A stretch of 64,000 bases of DNA from Isoetes taiwanensis (Eukaryota > Streptophyta > Lycopodiopsida > Isoetales > Isoetaceae), in the NCBI GenBank assembly GCA_021234155.1, contig JAJEKV010000028.1, positions 5,420,364-5,484,363 of the forward strand, written 5' to 3'. Numbering within the stretch: the stretch's first letter is position 1; every line of letters begins with the position of its first letter. The notes below the pieces were generated by a model. The model was not told where the DNA came from and ran no database searches. It worked only from the letters and a program-made list of their open reading frames with translations. The position numbers and the translations under genes are program-made. Shown piece by piece: positions 22,056-31,769 of this stretch.

Positions 22056-22289
22056 TGGAATGGCATCTTTATTATCTTAATTTGGGTCGTCTTGTAAAAT
22101 ATATGTTTAATTCTTACTTCTAGCTTTAACCAATCTCGCTATCTATCTTCATTATAGGGCGCTATATGCTTCACATCCCAACAAAGCAGGGGAACGTGTA
22201 TTGCGTGTATCACAAAATCTGGTAATTTCTGCATCTCATATCTTCCAATTTGCTTCTTGCTTGATGTAAGAGCATTCTAGGGTCGTTCT

Positions 22290-22512
22290 ATGCATGGGTC
22301 AAGTAACCACTGTTAAGTCGAATGTTTGTTGTGTGGATGTGGAGTATCTTGCTGGTGGTACATTGGAAAATTATCTAATAAGAAATTGGCATAGAAAATT
22401 GAGCCTGAATGTCGTTATCCAATTGCACTAGAAAACTATCTAATAAGAAATTGGTATAAAAAATTGAGCCTGAAGGTCGTTATCCAACTTGCACTGGATC
22501 TCTCAAGGGGAT
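22290..22512 (+). pseudogene. Raf-like protein kinase fragment with 65-bp duplication
   Basis: Pieces read CCVDVEYLAGGTLENYLIRN then KLSLNVVIQL, and after the duplication KLSLKVVIQLALDLSRG. This is the hinge to helix-E region of plant Raf-like Ser/Thr/Tyr kinases (family pattern EYLPGGTL...QLALDLARG). Two 65-bp copies (22,366-22,430 and 22,431-22,496) shift the frame, as 65 is not a multiple of 3. The catalytic HRD loop and other exons are absent. The same duplication occurs in arm 2 (about 60,610-60,745), so it predates the inverted duplication. Confidence 0.7.
22366..22496. repeat. 65-bp tandem duplication within a kinase exon
   Basis: Two copies differing at a handful of positions, both starting GAAAA(T/C)TATCTAATAAG. 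Confidence 0.85.
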
Positions 22513-22527
22513 AAAGATATGGAACTT

Positions 22528-23410
22528 CTATTTTGTTGCTTGTGTTACTAATACGATGTAGTAATCAACGTTGCTGTGACAAGCGACTTGCAGATCAAAG
22601 ACGTGCTCAGAGTGCCATTGAATCGTGTTGTGGGCAAGGCGTGCGAGCCACCCAAGTATTCGATCCGAAGCAGCGCGGCATTGAGCTAGATCAAGTGAAG
22701 AATTATCGAAGGGGAGAGCCTTAAAACGCGCTCTCAAAACTGACCTTATATTGTGTGGCAACATGTTGTACAAGTCATGGCGGGAATCTGAGGCTAGCAA
22801 GGATGGAAACCTAACCATGTTTTCAATGACGACGATGGCGTTCAAGTAGTGTAGTGCAAGAGCATCTCCGCCAAGAGTTGAGGCAGCTAGATATTCATAT
22901 AACCCATCAGAATGCACACACACACACAATTCTACCACGAATGGTGCATACAGTCCGCGCAAGGAGTTCCACCACTTGGTCATAGCTTCTATTCCATAGC
23001 GAAATGCGTCTCCAGTGCTGCCTTTGCCTTGCTATCTTCCGTTCTGATGCCTCACATTCTTCACGTGCATTTTCAAGTTCTAGTACATACAGATTTGCAG
23101 TAGCGCCAACATATCTCCCCATCTTTTTTATTTCGGCCTCCATTTCCGTTGGAGTATACGCATCAATCTGGTTCAATATATCACTCGTAAATCCTTGCAA
23201 AGCAGCATTCTCACATCTTTTGCCAAGCCTGGCAACAAGGGCAGCTAGAGAGGGAAGCTCCTTAAGCTTTTCTATGCAAGCAAGGCCTAGAAGCACAACC
23301 TCGCTATCAGAAACTAGTTTAAGGACTCCTTCGCCCTTCATAACTTTGCTCCTAAGGCAACCCACCTCCTCATAATTAAGGAACTGCCATAGCTGCATAC
23401 ATTTAGACAT
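22528..23410 (-). pseudogene. PSK-simulator-like protein (DUF3475/DUF668), partial, one frameshift
   Basis: Two overlapping minus-strand frames form one protein. The first (23,410-22,907) has MQLWQFLNYEEVGCLRSKVM, GEGVLKLVSDSEVVLLGLAC, LVARLGKRCENAALQGF and LWNRSYDQVVELLARTVCTI, the DUF3475 and linker region. The second (22,983-22,528) has ASTLGGDALALHYLNAIVVI, RHDLYNMLPHNIRSVLRARF and GWLARLAHNTIQWHSEHVF, the DUF668 domain. The frames switch at a (TG)n run near 22,916-22,930. The family acts at the plasma membrane and nucleus in phytosulfokine-linked growth in Arabidopsis. The N-terminal exon and C-terminal tail are missing, so I call it a pseudogene or partial gene; a sequencing slip at the microsatellite could also explain the break. 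Confidence 0.75.
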
Positions 23411-25021
23411 TGCACTTCCTTAATCTGTTCATTAAAGTAGGCGCAAACATGTAAACACCCATATTCTACACCTTTCTTTATTGGTTACAACTCTAGATGA
23501 CCAATACAATCTCATGAACTCAGTCAGTTTGTGTTAATAAAACCTACATAAAAATCACTACATGATAGAGTAGCAACTTTCTAATAAATACAAACACTAT
23601 TGCTTTTGGGTTCGTTTACTATCTCAGTCATGTCATAAGTTCGAGTGCAAATAGACAATGAGCACCTTTTTGGACTAGGAAAATGACAACCTGTATTCGT
23701 AGCATTTATATGGCTCCACACAAAATAAACAAGACCCAACTTAAAAGAACGACAGAACCTATGAAAATACACTCTCGGGGCCATCGGACCCCTCGTGCAC
23801 AGCACCTTGTTAATCTTGCATTGGTTGCATGTGTAAATCATGTTTGTTTGAATATGTGAATTGGAATTTGGCTTTTCTATTTGAGTTAATAAACTATTAG
23901 AAAGCAGCTTTTCATTAGAAGGTAAGTTGTAACAACACAACTGGAGTTATGCATTGATAGATACATCAACATGCCAAAATATAGCTTTTAGCCTTGTACT
24001 TCATATTTGGAGCAAAGATGAGTCCCCTAGCAAGACAAAAAAACTCTTTTGGCACAATCTTGCTTTTAATACTATGCTTCAATATTTGAAGGCCGAGGTG
24101 ACCGACTCCATCCCTATTTGCATCACCCAAATTACTTGCCATTGTATGCTACAATGTTTATTTGCCATGTTATCTTCCGTATTTCGCACATGATAATCAA
24201 AGTTTTGTTGGAGGAAACATGTGCTTAAAATCAAAAGAAAAAACTATAATTACAATATCTCTGCAAATTCAAGGTTGCATTGTGCATTCCCATGTGATGA
24301 AAAAGCAGAATGAAGCTTTTTAAGGTATCCTCCATGGTGTCATTGTAATAAGTGCAAATCCAAAGTTGTATTGTGTATTCCCATTCAAATGCATGTTATG
24401 AGAAAGCAAACTGCAACTCTTTACGGCATCCTTCCATGGCGTCATTGTAATAGGTGGAAATAACGGCACGATAATAAGCAAATATAATAGCTCCAAACTG
24501 TTGCTTAGTAAGCAGCATCCTGTATCCGAGCTTTTATTTGTCTTCATTTGGTCTATTGTCACTAACCATAGAAGCCTACTTAGAGTAACCTACATGTGTT
24601 CATTTATCATGACCAAGCCATTAAACTATGCCTTTGATATGGGATAGCATTTGGAAGTTAAAAGTGGTCAAGTGTAATAGAAAGTGGTGTTTGATGCTCA
24701 ATATGAAAATTAGCTCCATGAAATATACAATATGCATGAAGGGCATGAAGCTTTAAGAAATAAATTGTAGCTGCAAGTTTGAGGGGAGGCTATGATGAGT
24801 CTATCATAGAAAATACTTGGGCAACACTTATCCGTGAGATGATGGTTGGTAAGAATGAAGTGCCCATTTTTCTCGATATTGGAAAATAAAGAATAGATTA
24901 CCAACAAATACAAAAGAAACGTAGACATAATATAACAAAAACATGGACTTACAATTGGTTGTGTTAGATATTGCCTTCTCATCTTTGTTGATACACACAA
25001 CATTTACAAGCGCAAGTCAAT
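23411..25021. other. AT-rich spacer between host gene remnants
   Basis: No coding frame. It contains an imperfect two-copy duplication of about 100 bp (24,262-24,455; each copy has TGCATTCCCAT/TGTATTCCCAT then CCATGG(T/C)GTCATTGTAATA), also seen in arm 2 near 58,620-58,870. Confidence 0.5.
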
Positions 25022-26640
25022 TAAAAACCTACCAGGTCGAGACATTGTGACATGGAATGCACTTATTACAGGTCATGTTGAAAATGGTTACAGTCTTGAT
25101 GCACTGAGATGTGTAGATCAGATGAAGTTGGAAGGCATATCTCCTGATGTTGTGACATTTGTTTCTAACTTGAAAGCTTCAAAAGGCAGAAGGGTTGAGC
25201 ACATTATATGTATTTGAATTCCATGTACGCTTAAATGGTATGCATAGTCAAACCTCACTGACTGTTTATGGTGTTAGTAGTATGGGAATAACAGGGGACT
25301 TGTGCGAACTTGAATGTAACTATTTTAAGGCATGTAGGTAGTCTATTAAGGTTTTGTGAAATAACGCGTAAACATTGCAAAAGGTTTTGGACCTAACATT
25401 TCCTAATGTTGTTTCAATGGGATTTTGTGAAGAATCTTAGATTGTTGACATTCTGTCTAAATTTCCATATTCTTGTTATAAGATATTACATTTGCACCCC
25501 TCATATAATTTGTAAAGACAAAGAATGTTGCCATATATGGAATTAGACCATTGTAAAGCGCAAGACCATTAGCAATAGCACCCATTGCAAACAAAAAAAA
25601 ACAAAAAGACAAACGCAACCGCCCAGACTAAAAAAGGCCGGACACACAAAATGAGAAACAAGAAAAAACACTCTGCCGGAGGGCAACCTGTCGTGCGTAG
25701 CACCTTGTTTTCTCTTGACCTTTGATTGCGTGCATATTTTCCATTGTGGTGACTTGCATTGCCAATTTGACAATCGGCTACAACGGGTTGCGCAAAAATG
25801 TCTCTGATTAGGTTGTCTCTAGATCCTTTATCCCTATTAGATTTAGACCTCGGCTACAGTGACTTATGAATCAATGACATATGTATGCAATAGGCACTTC
25901 TTGTATGCAATGGTTTCTGCATGCTAGAAAGAGGGGGATACTAAAGGGGCTCTCCAATTGTTTTATGATATGCAAATAGATGGTTTTACCACAGAAGTAG
26001 TGGCCTTCATCGGCATTCTAGATGCTTCTACTAATCTAGGGGTGTTGCGAAGTGATAAGCTAATTCGCCGCTTTATTGTAAAATATGGGGTTGATTCTCA
26101 GGTTATTATTGGAAACTATCTCATTAATATGTATGGTAGATATGGAAATATGGAAGCCTTGCATGTGTTATTTCAAAGATTAGACAAATCTGGTATCAGC
26201 TCATGGAATACAGTAATTGGAGCAATTTGCAGAATGTCAGTATACAAAAATCCATGAAACTTTTAATGAAGGATGATGGGACTAGGCCAAATGTCATCAT
26301 TTCTATATCAATAATCTCATCTTGTGGCCACACAGACTCAATTATTATTGCTTCTCATTTTTCTCTTTCCATAAGCACCACCACATGACCCCAACTGGGG
26401 AGCATTACAGTTTGATGATTGACCTTATTGGGCAAGTAGGATGGCTTGACGTTGCTGAGGATTTTGCTTTCGTAGCTTTTCATTCTTTGAGAATCGTCGT
26501 AGGAACAATATTTCACATTTTAGAAATTCAAATGTTATGCAAGACATCTTTGAGAGGTATGTGGTCTGTTCTTTGTCACTCAGTGTTAACGTTTTGGGCG
26601 TCAATCAAATTATTTCAAACTAAATTTTGGAAGTAATAGT
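25022..26640 (+). pseudogene. PLS-type pentatricopeptide repeat (PPR) pseudogene
   Basis: Several PPR motifs are readable in different frames: GRDIVTWNALITGHVENGYS and ISPDVVTFVSNLKASKG (25,040-25,195); a stretch at 25,900-26,257 with LFYDMQIDGFTTEVVAF, VIIGNYLINMYGRYGNMEAL and LDKSGISSWNTVIGAICR; and MTPTGEHYSLMIDLIGQVGW at 26,384-26,445, the usual motif near the end of PLS-class proteins. Such proteins mostly act in organelle RNA editing. Stops and frame changes, and about 650 bp of non-PPR DNA between 25,205 and 25,860, disrupt it. No E or DYW domain is seen. The PPR assignment is firm; the target is unknown. Confidence 0.8.
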
Positions 26641-26660
26641 AAATAAAAATCTTTATTTGA
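26547..26660. repeat. 115-bp direct repeat, copy 1
   Basis: Starts TTTGAGAGGTATGTGGTCTG and ends ...TTTATTTGAGA. A near-identical copy lies at 27,418-27,535. The intervening 760 bp has no recognisable gene; a long target-site-like duplication around an insertion is possible. Confidence 0.75.
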
Positions 26661-27417
26661 GAAGAATATACATTTGAAATGGAAAATGCATTTCTTAACA
26701 TGATTTGTAAAGTTTCTGCTAGAAATGACAAGTTTCATCTTATGTGTACAGTATTCAGTGCAATAATACAGGAACTGGATGTGACATCTTAGAACATCTA
26801 GATGCAGTGTCTGGATATAGAATAATGGTCATGATAGATTAGCATAATCCCGTTGTGACTGCCTTTCTCTGGTTCAATCCACAGGGAACTTCGTCCCGAA
26901 TTGGGATTTTATAGAAAGTTGATGATAGGAAATGGGGTTTTTATAGAGAATGGTAAGATTATATGTTTATTTGCAACAAATATTATTGTCTACAAATGTT
27001 GATATTATTTTCAATAACAGATATTTTTCGTATTGTTCAGTCATGGATTGCTATCATTGGTTGTGGTTATTATATCTAATATTCCATTACTTCAATGGAG
27101 AGGTACGCATAGGGTGTGCACAAAATCATTTGACAAATCACATGACATATTTCAAACATATTAAGGGAAGATCGTAAGTCCTTCCTTCCCGTATAATTTA
27201 TTGGGGTCATATAAAAAAATTACATTTCACTTTGTTTCACCTCCATATGAGGAGAAGCAAAAGTCATATTATGGAGCATCCCCGCATGCTTTCAAGTGTT
27301 GGTGTTTAGTCCTTTGGATTAGCAAATAGGAGGTCTCGTGGATGATAAAAACCCTTCTATTCTATTCTTAATTGGTCCATTATTGGTGCACCCAAGATTA
27401 TTTGTGCACCCAGGCAT

Positions 27418-27535
27418 TTTTGAGAGGTATGTGGTCTGTTTTTTGTCACTCTGTGCTAACATTTTTGATGTCTCAATCAAATTATTTCAAACTAAATTTT
27501 GGGAGTAATAGTAAATAAAAATGTTTATTTGAGAT
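27418..27535. repeat. 115-bp direct repeat, copy 2
   Basis: Second copy of the 26,547-26,660 repeat, ending directly at a (GATA)n/(GGTA)n LINE-type tail (27,536-27,562). Both copies are also present in arm 2 near 54,470-54,580 and 55,320-55,430. Confidence 0.75.
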
Positions 27536-27562
27536 AGATAGATAGATAGGTAGGTAGGTAGG
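27536..27562 (-). mobile_element. LINE tail (GATA/GGTA)n, body nearly all missing
   Basis: The reverse complement is (TACC)n(TATC)n, the same tail as the LINE ending at 54,455. Only about 65 bp of further sequence follows before the Copia-linked module begins at 27,629. Confidence 0.55.
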
Positions 27563-27628
27563 TGAGGGGAAAGTCCCCGTATGTATACGACCGGGGGTTG
27601 TATATATACAGGGAGCGTCACAGAGACC

Positions 27629-28690
27629 AAGTGGTAATTGAAGATATAACAAGGCAAATTTTGAAGCATATATTCTCTATATCTCAAATTCTTTTCTATC
27701 AATGACCCTACTATGAAGCCTTATTTGTACCATAAATATAAACCAAACTTTTCTATATGACTTAGTTCGATTGCATTCCCTTCCACTATTATTTACAACA
27801 TAAAAATTGATCTTACATCCTAGTGTTTGTTATAGTGGCCATTATAGTTTAAATTCATATCCTCATTTGACCTTATATTTTCTTAGTTCTGCTCCATAGG
27901 AACAAATACACGAGATTTGCCACTAAGAAATTAATCAGCAAATCTAGGATAAATCACAAATCTAGGATAATTTATCAAACGATACCTTTCAAGCCTAATT
28001 GCGTAGAAAGATTCATCCGCATTCACCAAAAGGGAATCGTGATCGTGATGGTGATGGTGATGCCTGACGAAGATTTAATTTTTACTCCGGAAGAACTGAG
28101 TTATTTGAGTTATCTGTAGTAAAACCATCTGTTTGCATGTCATAAAACAATTGGACAGCCCGTTTAATATCCCCCTCTTTCCAGCATGCGGAAACCATTG
28201 CATTACATGAAGTGCCTATTGCATACATAAGACGTTGATTCATGAGTCACTGTAGCTGAGCTCTAAATCTAATACGGATAAAGGATCCAGAGACAACCTA
28301 ATCAGAGACATTTCCGCGCAACATGTTGTAGCCGGTTGTCAAATCGGCAACGCAAGTCAGACAACGGTTTTAAATGCAATGAGCACGGAAAGAAAATATG
28401 CACACAAAATCGAAGGTCAAGAGAAAAAAAAAACCGGCTAACGGCTTGTAGGAAAAGAATATTGCTACATATGCTTGCAGTATATTCCAAAATCTCAACT
28501 CCCTAGGCAACCCAAAAATATCTATTACACCCTAGGCAACCCAAAAATATCTATTACAGAGAAAATATTATCAATAAACAATAATGTTTGTTTTAATATC
28601 CTCTTTATCCACGCGTTTTCTATTTTCTAGGAAAACCCATTCCTTATAAAAAACCCCATTCCAATTTGTCGTTCAAGAGAAGAGAAGAGA
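27629..28690. repeat. Module R, copy 1
   Basis: A 1.1-kb unit starting AAGTGGTAATTGAAGATATA and ending in an AGAAGA-rich stretch. It contains a PDED.IFTPEEL-coding segment (28,060-28,118), an antisense PPR fragment (28,118-28,435) and a 29-bp tandem pair (28,501-28,558). Further copies lie at 30,489, 34,618 and 38,631. R sits where an LTR might be expected, but I see no TG...CA ends and it is joined to Copia RT in the middle of the domain. Confidence 0.75.
28118..28435 (-). pseudogene. Antisense PPR fragment captured in module R
   Basis: The minus strand reads NAMVSACWKEGDIKRAVQLF then YDMQTDGF, one well-formed PPR motif. The segment matches the reverse complement of 25,680-25,990. In the sense pseudogene the same motif carries a TAG in place of the TGG of SACW and a one-base loss, so the captured copy is better preserved. 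Confidence 0.8.
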
Positions 28691-28708
28691 AGATAGAAGA
28701 CGCTCACG

Positions 28709-30565
28709 ATGATGGTGATGCTTGACGAAGAAGACTTTATTTTTACTCCGGAAGAACTGAGTTATTTGTGTTGTGGCAAAGAGCAAAAGGAAGAAAAACA
28801 AGGTGAGTTTGGTGGTCAATGGCTTGTTATCACAAACACTCCAAGATTTCAATTCTTGGGAGCAAGAAGAGGCCCTAGTCAACTTGAAAGACATATCGCT
28901 GAAAACAGTTCAAAGGAATCAATTTGCATTGGTTGTATGCTTGGCAAGCATACGAGGCTGCCCTTTAGAAAATCTGGAAAAAGAGCAAAGAGAGTGCTGG
29001 AATTAATACATACGGACCTTTGTGGTCCGCTGAATGTTAAAGGTATCAGTGGCAAAAGATACTTTATTACATTCATAGACGATTTCAGTAGGAGAACAAA
29101 ATGCTTTTGTCTTAGAACTAAAGACGAAGCATTTAATGCATTCAAAGCTTATGCTGTGGAGGCTGAAGTTGAGACTGGAATGAAAATCAAATGCATAAGG
29201 TCAGATAGAGGTGGGGAATACTTATCTGATAAGTTTAAGAGCTATTGCATAGCGAAAGGAATTAAAAGACAATATACGTGCAATCATTCCCCTCAGCAAA
29301 ATGGTGTTGCTGAGAGGAAGAATAGAACAATACTAAATGCTGTACGTGCTATGTTGAAGTTTGCAGGTTTGCCTAGCTTTTTGTGGGAGGAAGCTGTAAA
29401 AACCGCAGTATATTTGCAAAATATAACTCCTTCTGTAAGTATTAGAGGTGGTATTCTTGAAATGATGTGGTCTGGATCGAAACCCAGTTTTGATCGGCTT
29501 AAAGCCTATGGTTGTTTATGCTTTGTTCATGTACCGGAGCAGCAAAGAAGGAAGTTAGACGATAGATCCTGGATAACTTATCTTGTAGGCTATGATGAAC
29601 ATTCTAAACCCTATAGATTGTATGATCCTAAGAGAAGGAAGATAATTGTAAGTAGAGACGTCATTTTTGACGAGTCTCAATTCTATAAGGTTGCTACTAT
29701 ATAGAACGATAAAGAACAAAAGGGAACTGCAAGTAGTGTTTGTGAAGAAGAAAAGGATCAAGAAATAGTGTCAAATCATATGCATGATGCAATAATGGAT
29801 TATGATACTGACGATGATAGTGTGCATGATTACATACAGGCTGAAGCAAGTGATGAGAATGAAAGGGTAGAATCTGGAACTGAACACATCAGCATGGATG
29901 TTGCAGCAGAGAAACAAGTAGCCCTGCATGAAAAACCAGCAAGGAAGAAAAGAACACAGGCTCAAATTCTCCGAGACGAGCTAGAGGTAAATTCTAATGC
30001 TTATGGAAGAAATCCGGAAGGCAGAAGTAAAAGAATTAATCCGGATTATGTAGAGGCATTAATAATGCTTGATCCAGAAGCTCCGACATGCTATGATGAA
30101 GCCATAAGTTCTGAAAATGCAGCAAAATGGAAATTGGCAATGCAAGCGGAAATGGAGAGTTTTAAGAGAACAGAAACCTATGATGTTGTCAATACTCCAG
30201 AAAACAGAAACATAATAGGATGCAAATGGATTTACAAGGTAAAACATTCATCCGAAGGTGATAATCCAAAATTTAAGGCTAGGCTTGTGGCACAAGGGTT
30301 TACCCAGAGAAAAGGGATTGATTATAAAGATACTTTCTCTCCAATTGTCAAAATGACAAGCATCCGATTACTTCTTGCTTTAGCAAATGCTAGAAATTGG
30401 GAGGCACATCACATGGATGTCAGCACTGCATTTTTAAATGCAAAGCTGGAGGAAGATATTTACATGCAACAAGCACCCGGATTTGAACAAGTGGTAATTG
30501 AAGATATAACAAGGCAAATTTTCAAGCATATATTCTCTATATCTCAAATTCTTTTCTATCAATGA
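28709..30565 (+). mobile_element. Ty1/Copia remnant: integrase and truncated reverse transcriptase
   Basis: One frame, broken only by a TAG at 29,702-29,704. A chimeric leader (MVMLDEEDFIFTPEELSYLC) leads to CIGCMLGKHTRLPF, then the integrase: HTDLCGPLNVKGISGKRYF with FIDDFS, RSDRGGEYLSD, and HSPQQNGVAERKNRTILNAV, giving the Asp-Asp-Glu triad. The RT follows: WIYKVKHSSEGDNPKFKARL, VAQGFTQRKGIDYKDTFSPI and HHMDVSTAFLNAKLEEDIYM. It stops after APGFEQ, where module R begins (30,491), so the YVDD box, RNase H and 3' LTR are missing. Gag and protease are also deleted in this unit, though later units keep traces. It is not autonomous. Confidence 0.9.
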
Positions 30566-31668
30566 CCCTACTATGAAGCCTTATTTGTACCATAAATATA
30601 AACCAAACTTTTCTATATGACTTAGTTAGATTGCATTCCCCTCCACTATTTATTTACAACATAAAAATTGATCTTACATCCTATTGTTTGTTATAGTGGC
30701 CATTATAATTTAAATTCATATCCTCATTTGACCTTATATTTTCTTAGTTATGCTCCATAGGAACAAATACACGAGATTTGCCGCTAAGAAATTAATCAGC
30801 AAATGTAGGATAAATCACAAATCTAGGATAATTTATCAAACGATACCTTTCAAGCCTAATTGCGTAGAAAGATTCATCCGCATTCACCAAAAGGGAATCG
30901 TGATCGTGATCGTGATGGTGATGGTGATGCCTGACGAAGATTTAATTTTTACTCCGGAAGAACTGGGTTATTTGAGTTATCTGTAGTAAAACCATCTGTT
31001 TGCATGTCATAAAACAATTGGGCAGCCCGTTTAATATCCCCCTCTTTCCAGCATGCGGAAACCATTGCATTACATGAAGTGCCTATTGCATACGTAAGAC
31101 GTTGATTCATGAGTCACTGTAGCTGAGCTCTAAATCTAATAGGGACAAAGGATTCAGAGACAACCTAATCAGAGACATTTCCGTGCAACCTGTTGTAGCC
31201 GGTTGTCAAATCGGCAACGCAAGTTAGACAACGGTTTTAAATGCAATGAGCACGGAAAGAAAATGTGCACACAAAATCAAAGGTCAAGAGAAAAAAAAAA
31301 CCAGCTAGCGGCTTCTAGGAAAACAATATTGCTACATATGCTTGCATTATATTCCAAAATCTTAACTCCCTAGGCAACCCAAAAATATCTATTACACCCT
31401 AGGCAACCCAAAAATATCTATTACAGAGAAAATATTATCAGTAACATTTGTGGACAATAAACAATAATGTTTGTTTTAATATCCTCTTATCCATGCGATC
31501 CTACCATTTTATTTTTTCTAGGAAAACCCCATTCCTTATAGAATAGAACCCCATTCCAATTTGTCGTTCAAGACATAAAAAGAGAAGAGAATGAGAAGAA
31601 AGAAGACGATCATGATGATGGTGATCATGATGATGGTGAAGCTTCAAAAGATTCTAGCCTATAGATCA
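30489..31668. repeat. Module R, copy 2
   Basis: Nearly identical to copy 1, including the leader (MVMVMPDEDLIFTPEELGYL), the antisense PPR fragment (about 30,987-31,300) and the 29-bp pair (31,371-31,428). It continues into a (GATGAT)-rich stretch and the gap edge. Confidence 0.8.
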
Positions 31669-31727
31669 AGAAGCTCAAATCCTCTTTAATGCATCTGATT
31701 CTAGCAAATCAAATGCAATTAAGCCAT

Positions 31728-31769
31728 NNNNNNNNNNNNNNNNNNNNNNNNNNNNNNNNNNNNNNNNNN
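31728..31769. other. Assembly gap (42 N) between overlapping contig ends
   Basis: Sequence before the gap (31,669-31,727) and after it (31,770-31,827) starts with the same GAAGCTCAAATCCTCTTTAA and is largely the same text. The homologous region of the next unit (35,790-35,860) has one copy and no break, so the gap is most likely an unmerged overlap. Confidence 0.85.

Larger units (their letters stand above)
20857..27562. repeat. Arm 1 of a large diverged inverted repeat
   Basis: The reverse complement of this segment matches 54,420-63,350 in order: LINE-C, kinase fragment, PSK-simulator-like frame, AT-rich spacer, PPR pseudogene, 115-bp repeat, LINE tail. Arm 2 is longer (8.9 against 6.7 kb), mainly because it keeps more of the PPR gene and the 3' part of LINE-C region. 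Identity varies, with many small indels in arm 2. Confidence 0.85.

Noticed and set aside
27629-31600. Modules R1 and R2 as the two LTRs of a complete Copia element
   Set aside because: R joins RT in the middle of the domain, lacks clear TG...CA ends, primer-binding site and polypurine tract, and R continues in tandem.
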